From SIG607 sp045601805 (GTDB lineage: Bacteria; Bacillota; Clostridia; Oscillospirales; Acutalibacteraceae): 31,532 nt of DNA. The position numbers and the translations under genes were made by a program. The stretch is from assembly GCA_045601805.1 (NCBI GenBank), contig JAZSAJ010000039.1:1-31532 (forward strand). Reading direction: 5' to 3'. Below, one piece after another: positions 1 through 8,324 of this stretch. The notes under the pieces were generated by a model, which ran no database searches, had not been told where the DNA came from, and saw only the letters and a program-made list of their open reading frames with translations. The number at the start of each line of letters is the position of its first letter. The stretch's first letter is position 1.

Positions 1-33
1 ACAGCATTGCTCCGTTTCAGATACGCCGCCAAA

Positions 34-363
34 TCATCTGCAGTTCAGCAGTATTGCGGCTTTTTCGGGAAAATCCTTATAGTTATCTATCGTAATAAAA
101 TGAAAATCCGATTTATAAACAGCTTCGTCATTTCCGCCAAGTCCGTAGTCATCTCCTACAAAGACTGCCTCGTTATGTAAAATGCCCTTTTCTTTGCATT
201 TTGCAATAATTGCAGTAATAGTACCTCCGGTTACACCGTGGGCAACAAAAAGTTTATCAATTTCGCGGCCGGAACGCACCGCTTCTAAACAAGAATTTCT
301 GCCAAAAATTAAATTTTCAAAAGAACCGTTTTCTTCTTTTTGTTCGTTATTTTTATAATCCAT
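34..363 (-). pseudogene. Chimeric ORF: RlmB N-terminal domain joined to HAD phosphatase C-terminus
   Basis: The 109-residue product has two unrelated halves. Residues about 15-60 (LIFGRNSCLEAVRSGREIDK and following) match the N-terminal substrate-binding domain of TrmH/SpoU-family 23S rRNA 2'-O-methyltransferases such as RlmB. Residues about 65-106 (VFVGDDYGLGGNDEAVYKS, then ITIDNYKDFPEKA) match the last motif and tail of a HAD-superfamily phosphatase. The SPOUT catalytic domain and the HAD nucleophile motif are both missing, so neither activity is expected. The junction lies near 170-190. I chose ATG at 363 because AAAGGG lies 9 bases upstream; an in-frame ATG at 384 has no ribosome binding site and sits only about 8 bases past the likely transcription start. 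It is divergent from eno. It could be a real deletion fusion or a misassembly at a contig end. Confidence 0.6.
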
Positions 364-398
364 TAAGGAAAACCCTTTCAACATACTTATTCCATCAT

Positions 399-404
399 AT
401 TATA
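399..404 (-). promoter_or_regulatory. -10 element of the chimeric ORF
   Basis: On the minus strand the bases read TATAAT, about 35 bases upstream of the preferred ATG at 363. No good -35 box is seen at the right distance. This looks like the native promoter of the original rlmB-like gene, so the 5' end of that gene is probably intact. Confidence 0.45.
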
Positions 405-447
405 ACATAAACTTTCGGATTTTTAAATAGTAAATATATAAATATAT

Positions 448-479
448 TATAATATTTTGGGGAAGATAGCAAAAAGGAG
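448..479 (+). promoter_or_regulatory. eno -10 element and ribosome binding site
   Basis: TATAAT at 448-453 lies in a very AT-rich stretch and no clear -35 is seen. AAGGAG at 474-479 is 7 bases before ATG 487. This fixes the enolase start at 487 rather than an in-frame TTG at 457, which lies at the expected start of transcription. Confidence 0.5.
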
Positions 480-486
480 TTTTTTT

Positions 487-1740
487 ATGAATAAAATTAA
501 AGACATAAAAGCATTTTCATTACTTGATTCGCGGGGTACCCCAACACTTGGCGTTCACCTTGCACTAAGTGATGGCAGCAAAGGGTTTGCGGTTGTTCCA
601 TCGGGCGCCTCAACCGGAAAGCACGAAGCGGTGGAACTGCGTGATAACGACCCACACTATTTTTTTGGAAAAAGCGTAAACACCGCCAAAAACAATGTAA
701 ACGATACAATTTTTACTGCGCTTTATAACAAAAGTTTTAGTTCGCAAGAGCAGTTTGATAATGCTTTAATTTACCTTGACGGCACAGAAAATAAATCTAA
801 TTTGGGGGCAAATGCGCTTTTGGGAGTGTCACTTGCGTTTGCCAGGGCAAGTGCGGTTTCTAAAAAAATTCCTCTTTACCGTTATATTGGCGGTGAACAG
901 GCAAAAGAATTGCCGGTGCCAATGCTTAATATTTTAAACGGCGGAGCACACGCAAAAAACAATTTAGATATTCAAGAATTTATGATTGTGCCCAATGGAA
1001 TAGAAAGTTTTAGCGAACAACTTCGTGCTTCGTGTGAAATTTACGGTGCGCTAAAAAATATTTTAAGTAAATCTTTGCTTTCTACTTCTGTGGGTGACGA
1101 AGGCGGTTTTGCACCTAATTTGCAAAGCGAAACCGAAGCGCTTAATTTAATTTGCGAAGCCATAAAAACCGCGGGTTACAGTGAAAAAGAAGTAAAAATT
1201 GCTTTGGATATTGCTTCAAGCGAATGGGCAAAAGACGATGGCTATTTTTTGCCAAAAGCCAAACAAAATTTAACGGCAACCGATTTAATAAACCGCTATA
1301 ATGCGCTTTGCAGTTCTTACCCAATAATATCTATTGAAGACGGGCTTGGCGAAGATGATTTTTTAAATTGGAAAGATTTAACCAAAGAACTTGGCAATAA
1401 AATTATGCTGGTTGGTGACGATTTGTTTGTTACAAACAAGGAGCGGTTAATTAAAGGAATTAACGAAAATATTGGCAACAGCATTTTAATAAAGTTAAAC
1501 CAAATAGGAACATTATCGGAAACATTAAAGGTTATAAATATTGCAAAAAAACACGGGTACAGTCATATTGTTTCTCACCGTTCGGGCGATAGCGAAGACA
1601 GTTTTATAGCCGATTTAGCCGTTGCAACAAACTCACCCTTTATAAAAACGGGTGCGCCTTGCCGAAGCGAACGCACCGCAAAATACAACCGACTTTTGCT
1701 TATTGAAAATGAAATTAAAGGAATAGAAAATGAACAGTAA
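487..1740 (+). CDS. eno: Enolase (2-phosphoglycerate dehydratase)
   Basis: Interconverts 2-phosphoglycerate and phosphoenolpyruvate in glycolysis, in the cytoplasm, with Mg2+. The 417-residue product has the family landmarks in order: LLDSRGTPT (residues 12-20), PSGASTGKHEAVELRD, NLGANALLGVSLA, IQEF, GDEGGFAPN with catalytic E205, IEDG, GDDLFVTN, catalytic K336 in LIKLNQIGT, SHRSGDSEDS, and IKTGAPCRSER near the end. It is slightly shorter than the usual ~430 residues and departs from consensus in several places (GGAHAKNN for GGSHADNN, PTLGVHL for PTVEVEV), but all metal and catalytic positions I can place are kept. The start is set by AAGGAG 7 bases upstream. The last 11 bases overlap the next gene. 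Confidence 0.96.
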   Translation: MNKIKDIKAFSLLDSRGTPTLGVHLALSDGSKGFAVVPSGASTGKHEAVELRDNDPHYFFGKSVNTAKNNVNDTIFTALYNKSFSSQEQFDNALIYLDGTENKSNLGANALLGVSLAFARASAVSKKIPLYRYIGGEQAKELPVPMLNILNGGAHAKNNLDIQEFMIVPNGIESFSEQLRASCEIYGALKNILSKSLLSTSVGDEGGFAPNLQSETEALNLICEAIKTAGYSEKEVKIALDIASSEWAKDDGYFLPKAKQNLTATDLINRYNALCSSYPIISIEDGLGEDDFLNWKDLTKELGNKIMLVGDDLFVTNKERLIKGINENIGNSILIKLNQIGTLSETLKVINIAKKHGYSHIVSHRSGDSEDSFIADLAVATNSPFIKTGAPCRSERTAKYNRLLLIENEIKGIENEQ

Positions 1741-2119
1741 AAAATATCTTTTAATATTTTTATTTTCCGCCGCCGTTTACGGCGGCGTGGAAATTTTATG
1801 GCGCGGACGCACCCACCCCACAATGCTTTTGGCAGGGGGAATTTGCGGTGTGCTGCTTGTGCTAATAAACAATGTTATGAAAGGCGAAAAATATTTATAT
1901 AAATGTATTGTGGGCAGTATTACTGTTACGGCGGTAGAACTTGTTTTCGGTTTAATTTTTAATGTGGGACTTAAACTAAATATTTGGGATTATAGTAATT
2001 TAAAGTTTAATTTTTTGGGGCAAATAAGTTTGCTTTTTACTGTGGTTTGGGGTTTTATTTGCGCCGCCGCTTTTCCAATTTTAGAAAGAATGAATTATGC
2101 TTTACAAAAAGAAAGTTAA
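1730..2119 (+). CDS. CmpB-family small integral membrane protein (PF06541-like)
   Basis: A 129-residue hydrophobic protein with about four membrane segments (near residues 5-20, 33-48, 60-80 and 97-118). The segment GGVEILWRGRTHPTMLLAGG resembles the conserved start of Clostridia proteins labelled 'putative ABC transporter permease' (ABC_trans_CmpB, PF06541), which begin with a similar EILWRG-T-H pattern. No ATP-binding partner is encoded nearby and transport has not been established for the family, so the role is unknown. The ATG lies inside the end of eno (11-base overlap), which suggests translational coupling. The next gene has its own promoter. Confidence 0.7.
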   Translation: MNSKKYLLIFLFSAAVYGGVEILWRGRTHPTMLLAGGICGVLLVLINNVMKGEKYLYKCIVGSITVTAVELVFGLIFNVGLKLNIWDYSNLKFNFLGQISLLFTVVWGFICAAAFPILERMNYALQKES

Positions 2120-2129
2120 ATGATATAAT
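2101..2129 (+). promoter_or_regulatory. Promoter of alr-mscL
   Basis: TTTACA (2101-2106) and TATAAT (2124-2129) are separated by 17 bases, a near-consensus sigma-A promoter. The -35 box lies within the last codons of the upstream membrane-protein gene. Confidence 0.75.
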
Positions 2130-2167
2130 CTATTTATTAAGTGCTGTTTGTTAGGTGGTGAAACGCT

Positions 2168-3286
2168 TTGTTTATTAAACGCGCATGGGCAGAAATTGAT
2201 GTTTCGGCTCTTATACATAACTTTAAAATAATTAAAGAAAAAATGGGTTCTTCTAACATTATGGCGGTTGTTAAGGCAGATGCTTACGGCCATGGTGTTG
2301 ATATTGTTGTGCCCGTTTTAAAAGAGTTAGGCGCATCTTCTTTTGCCGTTGCCGATATTGGCGAAGCGTTGGAAGTAAGAAAGTATGCAAGCGATTCACC
2401 CATTTTAATTTTGGGTTACACGCCGTATGAAGCGGTAAAAATTCTTGCGGATAACAACATTATTCAAACGGTTTACGATTACCAGTATGCAAAAAAGTTA
2501 AACGAGTCGGCAAAAAAACAGAATGTTAAATTAAATTGTCATATTAAACTTGATACCGGTATGGGACGGCTTGGTTTTGATTGCCGAAGTGACGGCCTTT
2601 TTGGGCTTAATGAATTAAAAGAGTTAAAGCAGTTTGATGCTTTGGAATTTAGCGGTATATATACTCATTTTGCCGTTGCCGATTCACAGGAAAAATCTAA
2701 TTATTGCTTTACCGAAAATCAGTATGACCGCTTTAATAAAGTGTGTGAAGAACTGGAAAAAAGCGGCTTTTTGTTTGAATATAAACATTGTTGCAATTCA
2801 GCAGGCGTATTGCTGCACCAAAACAAATATCTTGATATGGGCAGAAGCGGTATTATTCTTTACGGTCTTGTGCCCGATGAAAACATTGAAAATAAAAACG
2901 GTTTAATTCCCGTTATGGAATTTAAAACCGTTGTAACAATGGTTAAAACCTTAAGAAAGGGCGAAAGCGTTAGTTACGGCAACACCTTTACGGCAAATAA
3001 AGATTTAAAGGTGGCAACCCTTGCGGTTGGCTATGCCGATGGTTATCCAAGGGCGCTTTCAAACAAAGGGTATGTGCTTATAAACGGTAAAAGGTGCCGT
3101 ATTTTAGGCAGGGTATGTATGGACCAAACGGTAGTTGATGTTACAGATGCACAGTGTAAAATCGGCGACCAAGCATTACTTTTCGGCAAGGAACTTGCCG
3201 TTGAAGAAGTGGCTAAATTGTGCGATACCGTAAATTACGAAATTATTTGCGGTTTAAAATCACGCGTAACAAGAATTTCAGTTTAA
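2168..3286 (+). CDS. alr: Alanine racemase
   Basis: PLP-dependent interconversion of L- and D-alanine, giving D-alanine for peptidoglycan. The 372-residue product starts like other Alr proteins (RAWAEIDVSALIHNF) and carries the PLP-lysine motif AVVKADAYGHG with K36. It also has the substrate/PLP-loop regions HIKLDTGMGRLGF and CCNSAGVL, the second catalytic Tyr in SVSYGNTF, and RVCMDQTVVDVT. The start is TTG at 2168, chosen because AGGTGG begins 15 bases upstream and the protein then begins at the usual point; there is no suitable ATG. It has its own promoter at 2101-2129 and is probably co-transcribed with mscL, 15 bases downstream. Confidence 0.97.
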   Translation: MFIKRAWAEIDVSALIHNFKIIKEKMGSSNIMAVVKADAYGHGVDIVVPVLKELGASSFAVADIGEALEVRKYASDSPILILGYTPYEAVKILADNNIIQTVYDYQYAKKLNESAKKQNVKLNCHIKLDTGMGRLGFDCRSDGLFGLNELKELKQFDALEFSGIYTHFAVADSQEKSNYCFTENQYDRFNKVCEELEKSGFLFEYKHCCNSAGVLLHQNKYLDMGRSGIILYGLVPDENIENKNGLIPVMEFKTVVTMVKTLRKGESVSYGNTFTANKDLKVATLAVGYADGYPRALSNKGYVLINGKRCRILGRVCMDQTVVDVTDAQCKIGDQALLFGKELAVEEVAKLCDTVNYEIICGLKSRVTRISV

Positions 3287-3301
3287 AAAGGGGAAGTAAA
3301 A

Positions 3302-3775
3302 ATGAAAAAGTTTTTTGCAGATTTCAAGGCGTTTATTAGTAAGGGTAACATAATTGATATGGCTGTCGGCGTTATTGTGGGCGGTGCATTCAGCAAAATA
3401 GTATCGTCGCTTGTTGCCGATATTATTAACCCGCTTATTGGCCTTGCAACAGGCAAGGTTGCACTTTCAGATATGAAATACATATTACAACCCGAAATTG
3501 TAGACAGCGTAACAAACGAAGTAACACAAGCCGAAATTGCCCTTAATTACGGTAATTTCTTGCAAATGATAATTGATTTTTTAATTATTGCATTTTCTAT
3601 TTTTGTTGCGCTTCGTATTATGATGAAGGCACAGGAAAAATTCAATGCTCTTGTTAAAAAGAAAGAAGAGGAAGAAAAAGCGGCAGAACCCACAACAAAG
3701 GTTTGCCCTTATTGTAAAAGCGAAATTGCAATTACAGCAACACGCTGTGCACACTGCACATCTGAACTTGAATAA
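3302..3775 (+). CDS. mscL: Large-conductance mechanosensitive channel with C-terminal zinc ribbon
   Basis: Membrane channel that opens under high membrane tension to release solutes on osmotic downshock; it forms homo-oligomers. The 157-residue product begins with the MscL signature (FKAFISKGNIIDMAVGVIVG, residues about 9-28) in TM1. TM2 is near residues 83-105, followed by a charged helix rich in K and E. The last 24 residues hold CPYC-x12-CAHC, a four-cysteine zinc-ribbon tail that many Firmicutes MscL proteins have but E. coli MscL lacks. The ATG follows GGGGAAG. It is the second gene after alr, and a strong terminator begins 4 bases after the stop. Confidence 0.95.
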   Translation: MKKFFADFKAFISKGNIIDMAVGVIVGGAFSKIVSSLVADIINPLIGLATGKVALSDMKYILQPEIVDSVTNEVTQAEIALNYGNFLQMIIDFLIIAFSIFVALRIMMKAQEKFNALVKKKEEEEKAAEPTTKVCPYCKSEIAITATRCAHCTSELE

Positions 3776-3778
3776 ATT

Positions 3779-3812
3779 AAGCCGTATGCGAAAGCATACG
3801 GCTTTTTTGTTT
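3779..3812. terminator. Terminator between mscL and the YugP-like gene
   Basis: Perfect 11 bp stem (AAGCCGTATGC with GCATACGGCTT) closed by a GAAA tetraloop, followed by TTTTGTTT. It ends the alr-mscL transcript. On the other strand the A-rich flank is weaker, but the hairpin may also serve the convergent gene ending at 3811. Confidence 0.9.
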
Positions 3813-4521
3813 ATCGTCTTCGGTTAACCAGTGCCAGTAATCTTAAGAACTGTGCTAAAGAAGTAACCAATGCGGCAACATAGGTAAGTGCCGCAGCGGT
3901 AAGTATTTTCCTAACGCCTTTTGTGTCGGCGCCGCCGCTTAAAGCAAGGTCTTCGTTTATAGAATTCATTGCGCGTTTTGAAGCGTTAAATTCAACAGGA
4001 AGTGTTATAAGCTGAAAAAGCATTGAAAGACCGAAAAAAGCAACGCCCAAAAGCGATAAAGGATAAAAACTAAACAAAAATCCCAAAAAAACAAGCGGAA
4101 TACAAAGCGAAGAACCAATGCGCGTTATTGGAATAATTGAATTCCTTATTTTAAGGGGCGCATAATGTGTGGCGTACTGAACGGCGTGGCCTGCTTCGTG
4201 GCAAGCAATACCAACCGCCGCAACGGTATTTTTAGAAAAAACATTTTCACTTAAATAAATTGTGTTTGTTCTTGGGTCAAAGTGGTCGGTTAGGTTTCCG
4301 CGACAGGTTTTAATTTCCACACCAAAAATTCCGTTTAACTCAAGCAAACGCCTTGCAGCTTCTTCGCCGGTTAAATTAGACTGAACTTTTGAATACTTTG
4401 AAAAGTTTGATTTAACCTTTATTTGGGCAAACAAAGCCAAAATAAGCCCTGCAAATAAAAGCAAAATTGAAAAACTGTAAAGTGAATCGTTTTGTAAGTA
4501 GCCGTAATAAAAATAAGGCAT
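3811..4521 (-). CDS. YugP-like membrane zinc metallopeptidase
   Basis: A 236-residue protein of the Zn_peptidase_2 family (PF04298; B. subtilis YugP is a member). There is an N-terminal membrane helix (about residues 14-32). The zinc-protease motif is HEAGHAVQ, with H108, E109 and H112, preceded by DPRTNTIYLSE, which is typical of the family. Hydrophobic helices follow at about 135-180 and 212-230. Its substrate is unknown. The start ATG has AGGAG 8 bases upstream. It is the last gene of a ychF-lipoprotein-peptidase set and starts 9 bases after the lipoprotein stop, facing mscL tail to tail. Confidence 0.85.
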   Translation of the reverse strand: MPYFYYGYLQNDSLYSFSILLLFAGLILALFAQIKVKSNFSKYSKVQSNLTGEEAARRLLELNGIFGVEIKTCRGNLTDHFDPRTNTIYLSENVFSKNTVAAVGIACHEAGHAVQYATHYAPLKIRNSIIPITRIGSSLCIPLVFLGFLFSFYPLSLLGVAFFGLSMLFQLITLPVEFNASKRAMNSINEDLALSGGADTKGVRKILTAAALTYVAALVTSLAQFLRLLALVNRRR

Positions 4522-4530
4522 AATAGACTC

Positions 4531-5130
4531 CTATCTCTTTAAAATTTCACAGGTTACAACAAAACGAGTATTATTGTTTCCGTTTTCAAAATATTCGTAG
4601 GTGTTGTTTGAAGTGAAAGTAATTATATATTCGGTTAATTTACTGCTGCCCGACGGTGAAATTTGTTGTATTTTAAGGGAAGTCGGCTTGCCGTTTTTGT
4701 CGTAGGTGTATGCTTGTTCTAAAGTGTAAACATTTTCAAGCGATTTATAAACAATATGGCCTTTTCCGTCAAAAATAACAACCAATTTGTCGCCGTCTTT
4801 TGAAGTTAAGTTGTATTTATATTCTGACACTTTTTCGGCGGTATATTCGGTTTCGGTATCGGAAATAGTATATAAAGCCGAAACAAGATTGCCTTTTTCG
4901 TCGTAATTATATTTTGTGTTTTCTGTTTTATCTTCTGCGCCGTAATAAACCGAAGATTCCTGTGTTAAAAAACCTGAATCATTAAAGGAATAAAAATTTG
5001 AATGTGTTAGTGTTTCACCTTCGTAGCAGTCTACTTTAAGCGGAAGATAAACAGTTTCCTTTTTACATCCGCAAAGCGAAATTGCTAATAAAGAAACAAC
5101 CAAAATAACACCTAAAAAGCGTTTAAACAT
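4531..5130 (-). CDS. Small lipoprotein with YD-repeat-like segments
   Basis: Starting at ATG 5130, the product is 199 residues with a basic N-terminus (MFKR), a hydrophobic core and a lipobox LCGC at residues 19-22. C22 is the likely lipidated residue, so the protein should sit on the outer face of the membrane. The mature part has repeated strand-turn units (YDEKGNLV, FDGKGHIV, YDKNGKPTSL) like degenerate YD/RHS-type repeats. No enzyme motif is seen and I do not recognise a function. An in-frame ATG at 5160 would add 10 residues ahead of the signal peptide and lacks a ribosome binding site, so I prefer 5130. The gene overlaps the end of ychF by 8 bases and has no strong ribosome binding site, which points to coupled translation. 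Confidence 0.75.
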   Translation of the reverse strand: MFKRFLGVILVVSLLAISLCGCKKETVYLPLKVDCYEGETLTHSNFYSFNDSGFLTQESSVYYGAEDKTENTKYNYDEKGNLVSALYTISDTETEYTAEKVSEYKYNLTSKDGDKLVVIFDGKGHIVYKSLENVYTLEQAYTYDKNGKPTSLKIQQISPSGSSKLTEYIITFTSNNTYEYFENGNNNTRFVVTCEILKR

Positions 5131-6232
5131 TGAACAAGAATTCAACAACATCACCATCATTCATAATATATTCTTTGCCTTCGGTACGAACTAAACCTTT
5201 GGCTTTTGCGTTTGCAAGATTACCGCACTCATATAAATCAGAAAAAGCAACAACTTGGGCGCGTATAAAACCGCGTTCAAAATCGGTGTGAATTTTACCT
5301 GCCGCACCGGGCGCTTTTGTGCCTTTTTTAATGGTCCAAGCGCGTACCTCTTTTTCGCCTGCGGTTAAAAATGACATAAGACCTAAAAGTGAATAACTTT
5401 TTTGAATAAGGCGGTCAAGACCCGAATTGCTTAAACCAAGTTCAGCCAAAAACATAAGTTTTTCTTCGCTGTTCATTTCGGCAATGTCTTCTTCAAGTTT
5501 AGCGCAAATGGGCAAAACTTCGGCACCTTGTTCTTTAGCAAGAGCGCAAACTTTTTGGTAGTTTTCGTTACTTTCTATATCGCCCTCTAAAAAGTCGCTT
5601 TCACTTAAATTAGCGGCATAAATAACCGGTTTGCTTGTAAGCAAGAAAATTGTGTTTAAAATTTCTTTTTCTTCTTCACCAATTTCCATGCTTCTTGCAG
5701 GTTTTCCGCTTTCAAGATGTGAATAAAGCGCCTTTAAGAAATCATATTCACCCTGTAAGGTTTTATTTCCTTTTAAATCTTTGGCAGTTTTTTGAATACG
5801 GCGCTCAAGCATTTCCATATCCGAAAAAATAAGTTCAAGTTCAATTGTTTCAATGTCGTTTAAAGGGTCAACCTTGCCGTCAACATGAATAATGTTATCG
5901 TCGTTAAAGCAACGAACAACATGAACAAGAGCATCGGGTTCACGAATATTTGCAAGAAATTTATTTCCAAGACCTTCACCCTTTGAAGCACCCTTTACAA
6001 GCCCTGCAATATCAACAAACTCAATTGTGGCAGGAACAATAGGCGGAACTTTGGTGTCGGTAGTATACATTTTGCAAAGCACATCAAGTCGGCTGTCGGG
6101 CACAGCAACAATACCTACATTTGGTTCAATGGTGCAAAAGGGAAAGTTAGCCGAAGCCGCACCTGCATTTGTTATAGCGTTAAAAAGGGTTGATTTGCCA
6201 ACATTGGGCAAACCCACAATACCAAGTTTCAA
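5123..6232 (-). CDS. ychF: Redox-regulated ATPase YchF (Obg/OLA1 family)
   Basis: A universally conserved P-loop NTPase that prefers ATP to GTP and associates with ribosomes. The 369-residue product has the P-loop GLPNVGKST (residues 7-15), IEPNVGIVAVPD, the DIAGLVKGAS switch II region, the base-recognition region AANLSESDF (NxxE in place of the NKxD of true GTPases, as expected for YchF), a helical middle region, and a C-terminal TGS domain (KAPGAAGKIHTDFERGFIRA). The length is normal for the family. The start is TTG at 6232, fixed by GGAGG 8 bases upstream at 6241-6245. It leads the minus-strand operon with the lipoprotein and the zinc peptidase. Confidence 0.97.
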   Translation of the reverse strand: MKLGIVGLPNVGKSTLFNAITNAGAASANFPFCTIEPNVGIVAVPDSRLDVLCKMYTTDTKVPPIVPATIEFVDIAGLVKGASKGEGLGNKFLANIREPDALVHVVRCFNDDNIIHVDGKVDPLNDIETIELELIFSDMEMLERRIQKTAKDLKGNKTLQGEYDFLKALYSHLESGKPARSMEIGEEEKEILNTIFLLTSKPVIYAANLSESDFLEGDIESNENYQKVCALAKEQGAEVLPICAKLEEDIAEMNSEEKLMFLAELGLSNSGLDRLIQKSYSLLGLMSFLTAGEKEVRAWTIKKGTKAPGAAGKIHTDFERGFIRAQVVAFSDLYECGNLANAKAKGLVRTEGKEYIMNDGDVVEFLFNV

Positions 6233-6267
6233 AATAAAAACCTCCGATAAAAAGTTTTAATGTAACC

Positions 6268-6296
6268 ATTATATAGGCATTCTTAAATATTATCAA
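6268..6296 (-). promoter_or_regulatory. Promoter of the ychF operon
   Basis: On the minus strand, TTGATA (6296-6291) and TATAAT (6273-6268) are separated by 17 bases. This strong sigma-A-type promoter lies back to back with the hprK promoter. Confidence 0.8.
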
Positions 6297-6314
6297 GAAA
6301 AAACAAAAAAATTC

Positions 6315-6343
6315 TTTAAAAGTTTACATAAATATAGTATAAT
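6315..6343 (+). promoter_or_regulatory. Promoter of the hprK operon
   Basis: TATAAT at 6338-6343, with a weak -35 TTTAAA at 6315-6320 and 17 bases between them. It is the only promoter I can see for the tightly packed genes from 6383 to 14741. AGGGAGG at 6369-6375 is the ribosome binding site. Confidence 0.6.
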
Positions 6344-6382
6344 ACAATAAGAAATATATAAAATTTTTAGGGAGGCATTAAA

Positions 6383-7342
6383 GTGACCGAATTTACAATA
6401 CCTTTAAAGAAAATTATAGAAAGTTTTTCACTTACAAAAATTGTTTTTGACGGCAAGGTTGAAGAGGTTGAAATAAAAAGTTCTGAAATTAACCGTCCCG
6501 GTATTCAGTTTGCCGGTTTTTATGATTTTTTTGATAACACAAGAATTCAAATTATTGGCAAAACCGAAGAGGGTTATGTAAAAAAACTTGACGACGAGGC
6601 CAAAAAAGAGTGTTACGATAAATTCTTTGCTTTAAAGCCCGTTTTGGTTATACTTGCGCGCGGTATGAAAGCTGGGGAATATATGCAGGAAGCCGCAAAA
6701 AAATACGGTGTTCCGCTTTATTCTTGCGAAACAGGTACAAGCGAACTTGAAGCATCATTGGTTTCGTTTTTAAAACTTCATTTGGCGCCAAGAATTACAA
6801 GGCATGGTGTTTTGGTTGAAGTTTACGGCGAAGGTATTTTAATGCTTGGCGAAAGCGGTGTTGGTAAAAGTGAAACCGCTATTGAACTTATTAAACGCGG
6901 TCACCGTTTAATTGCCGACGATGCGGTTGAAATTAGAAAGGTTTCAAGCAAATCGCTTGTTGGCTCGGCGCCCGAAAATATTCGTCATTTTATTGAACTT
7001 CGTGGTATAGGCATTATTAACGCCAGCCGTATTTTTGGTGTTGGCGCGGTTAAACTTACCGAAAAAATTGATATGGTATTAAACATTGAACAGTGGGATA
7101 CCAACAAGGTTTACGACAGAATGGGTTTAGAAGAACAAAAAACCGAAATTTTGGGCATCCAAATTCCAAGTGTTACAATTCCTGTTCGCCCCGGCAGAAA
7201 CCTTGCGGTAATTATTGAAGTTGCGGCAATGAACAACCGCCAAAAGAAACTTGGTTACAATGCTGCACAAGATTTGCTTGGCAAACTTGGTATGTTAAAA
7301 GAGGAAGAACCTGCCGATAAACCGGTAGACCCCTATGAATAA
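6383..7342 (+). CDS. hprK: HPr kinase/phosphorylase
   Basis: Phosphorylates and dephosphorylates Ser46 of HPr, controlling carbon catabolite repression with CcpA in Gram-positive bacteria. The 319-residue product has the N-terminal regulatory domain (about 1-130), then conserved H141 in RHGVLVEV, the P-loop GESGVGKSE (156-164), the ADDAVEI segment, the HprK signature around ELRGIGIINASRIFGVGAV, and the C-terminal region IPVRPGRNLAVIIEVAAMN. The length matches the family. The start is GTG at 6383, with AGGGAGG 7 bases upstream. It is the first gene of an operon with a ROK sugar kinase, murB, whiA and dnaE. Confidence 0.97.
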   Translation: MTEFTIPLKKIIESFSLTKIVFDGKVEEVEIKSSEINRPGIQFAGFYDFFDNTRIQIIGKTEEGYVKKLDDEAKKECYDKFFALKPVLVILARGMKAGEYMQEAAKKYGVPLYSCETGTSELEASLVSFLKLHLAPRITRHGVLVEVYGEGILMLGESGVGKSETAIELIKRGHRLIADDAVEIRKVSSKSLVGSAPENIRHFIELRGIGIINASRIFGVGAVKLTEKIDMVLNIEQWDTNKVYDRMGLEEQKTEILGIQIPSVTIPVRPGRNLAVIIEVAAMNNRQKKLGYNAAQDLLGKLGMLKEEEPADKPVDPYE

Positions 7343-7352
7343 GGTGACATTA

Positions 7353-8312
7353 ATGAAATATTACTTAGGTATTGATTTAGGCGGCACAAATATTGCCGTT
7401 GGTGTTGTTGACGAAAAATTTAATATTGTTGGCAGAGCAACGCGAAAAACGGCTGTGCCAAGAAGTGCCGACAGTATTGCCGACGATATGGCAGGCGCTT
7501 GTTTTGACGCCATAAAAGATGCAGGGCTTACTGCTTCTCATATCACCGCTTGCGGTATTGGTGCGCCGGGCGCGGTTGATACTAAAAAAGGCGAAGTTGC
7601 TGTTTCTGAAAACCTTGGTTTTAGCCACACACCGCTTGTAAAAATGTTAAAAGAACGCGTAGGCAAAGAGTTTTATATTGAAAACGACGCCAACGCTGCG
7701 GCATACGGCGAATTTTTGGCAGGCGCAGGCAAAGGCACTAAAAACTTTATTGCAATAACGCTTGGCACCGGTATTGGCGGCGGAATTATTGCAGACGGTA
7801 AAATTTTTACCGGCGGTAACTTTGGCGGTGCGGAACTTGGCCACATTGTTATTTGCACAGACGGAAATTATTGTAACTGCGGCAGATACGGTTGTTTTGA
7901 AACATACGCTTCGGCAACTGCGCTTATAAAAAGCACGAAAGAGGCAATGCAAAATAACAAAGACAGTTTAATGTGGTCTCTTTGTGACGGCGATATAAAT
8001 AAAGTAAACGGTAAAACCCCGTTCACAGCTGCCGAAAAAGGCGATATTGCCGCACAAAAAGTAATTAAAAATTATGTAAAATATCTTGCTTCGGGTGTTA
8101 CAAGTATAATAAATATTTTTCAGCCCGAAGTACTTTGCATTGGCGGCGGCGTTTCGGCGCAAAAAGAAAACCTTATAAAACCTGTAAGGGATATTGTTTA
8201 TGCCGAAAACTATACAAGGAATGTACTCCCCAACCCGAAAATTACGGTTGCTACGCTTGGTAACGATGCAGGTATTATTGGCGCGGCAATGCTTTATAAA
8301 CTTTACGAATAA
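7353..8312 (+). CDS. ROK-family glucokinase
   Basis: ATP-dependent sugar kinase, most likely glucokinase. The 319-residue product has the ATP-binding DLGGTN motif (8-13), the sugar-binding/catalytic region ENDANAAAYGE, the phosphate loop LGTGIGGGII, ELGH, and the ROK zinc site CNCGRYGC (C174, C176, C181 with the upstream His). These match the Firmicutes GlkA/YqgQ-linked glucokinases. The start is ATG 7353, set by AAGGTGA 5 bases upstream; an in-frame ATG at 7335 lies inside hprK and would add residues ahead of the first strand. Ten bases separate it from hprK, which fits a joint role in sugar use. The exact sugar cannot be read from the sequence. Confidence 0.9.
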   Translation: MKYYLGIDLGGTNIAVGVVDEKFNIVGRATRKTAVPRSADSIADDMAGACFDAIKDAGLTASHITACGIGAPGAVDTKKGEVAVSENLGFSHTPLVKMLKERVGKEFYIENDANAAAYGEFLAGAGKGTKNFIAITLGTGIGGGIIADGKIFTGGNFGGAELGHIVICTDGNYCNCGRYGCFETYASATALIKSTKEAMQNNKDSLMWSLCDGDINKVNGKTPFTAAEKGDIAAQKVIKNYVKYLASGVTSIINIFQPEVLCIGGGVSAQKENLIKPVRDIVYAENYTRNVLPNPKITVATLGNDAGIIGAAMLYKLYE

Positions 8313-8324
8313 GGAGTGCTTTAT

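Noticed and set aside
457..486. Upstream TTG start for enolase
   Set aside because: It would fall at about the transcription start and precede the AAGGAG site; the ATG at 487 has correct spacing.
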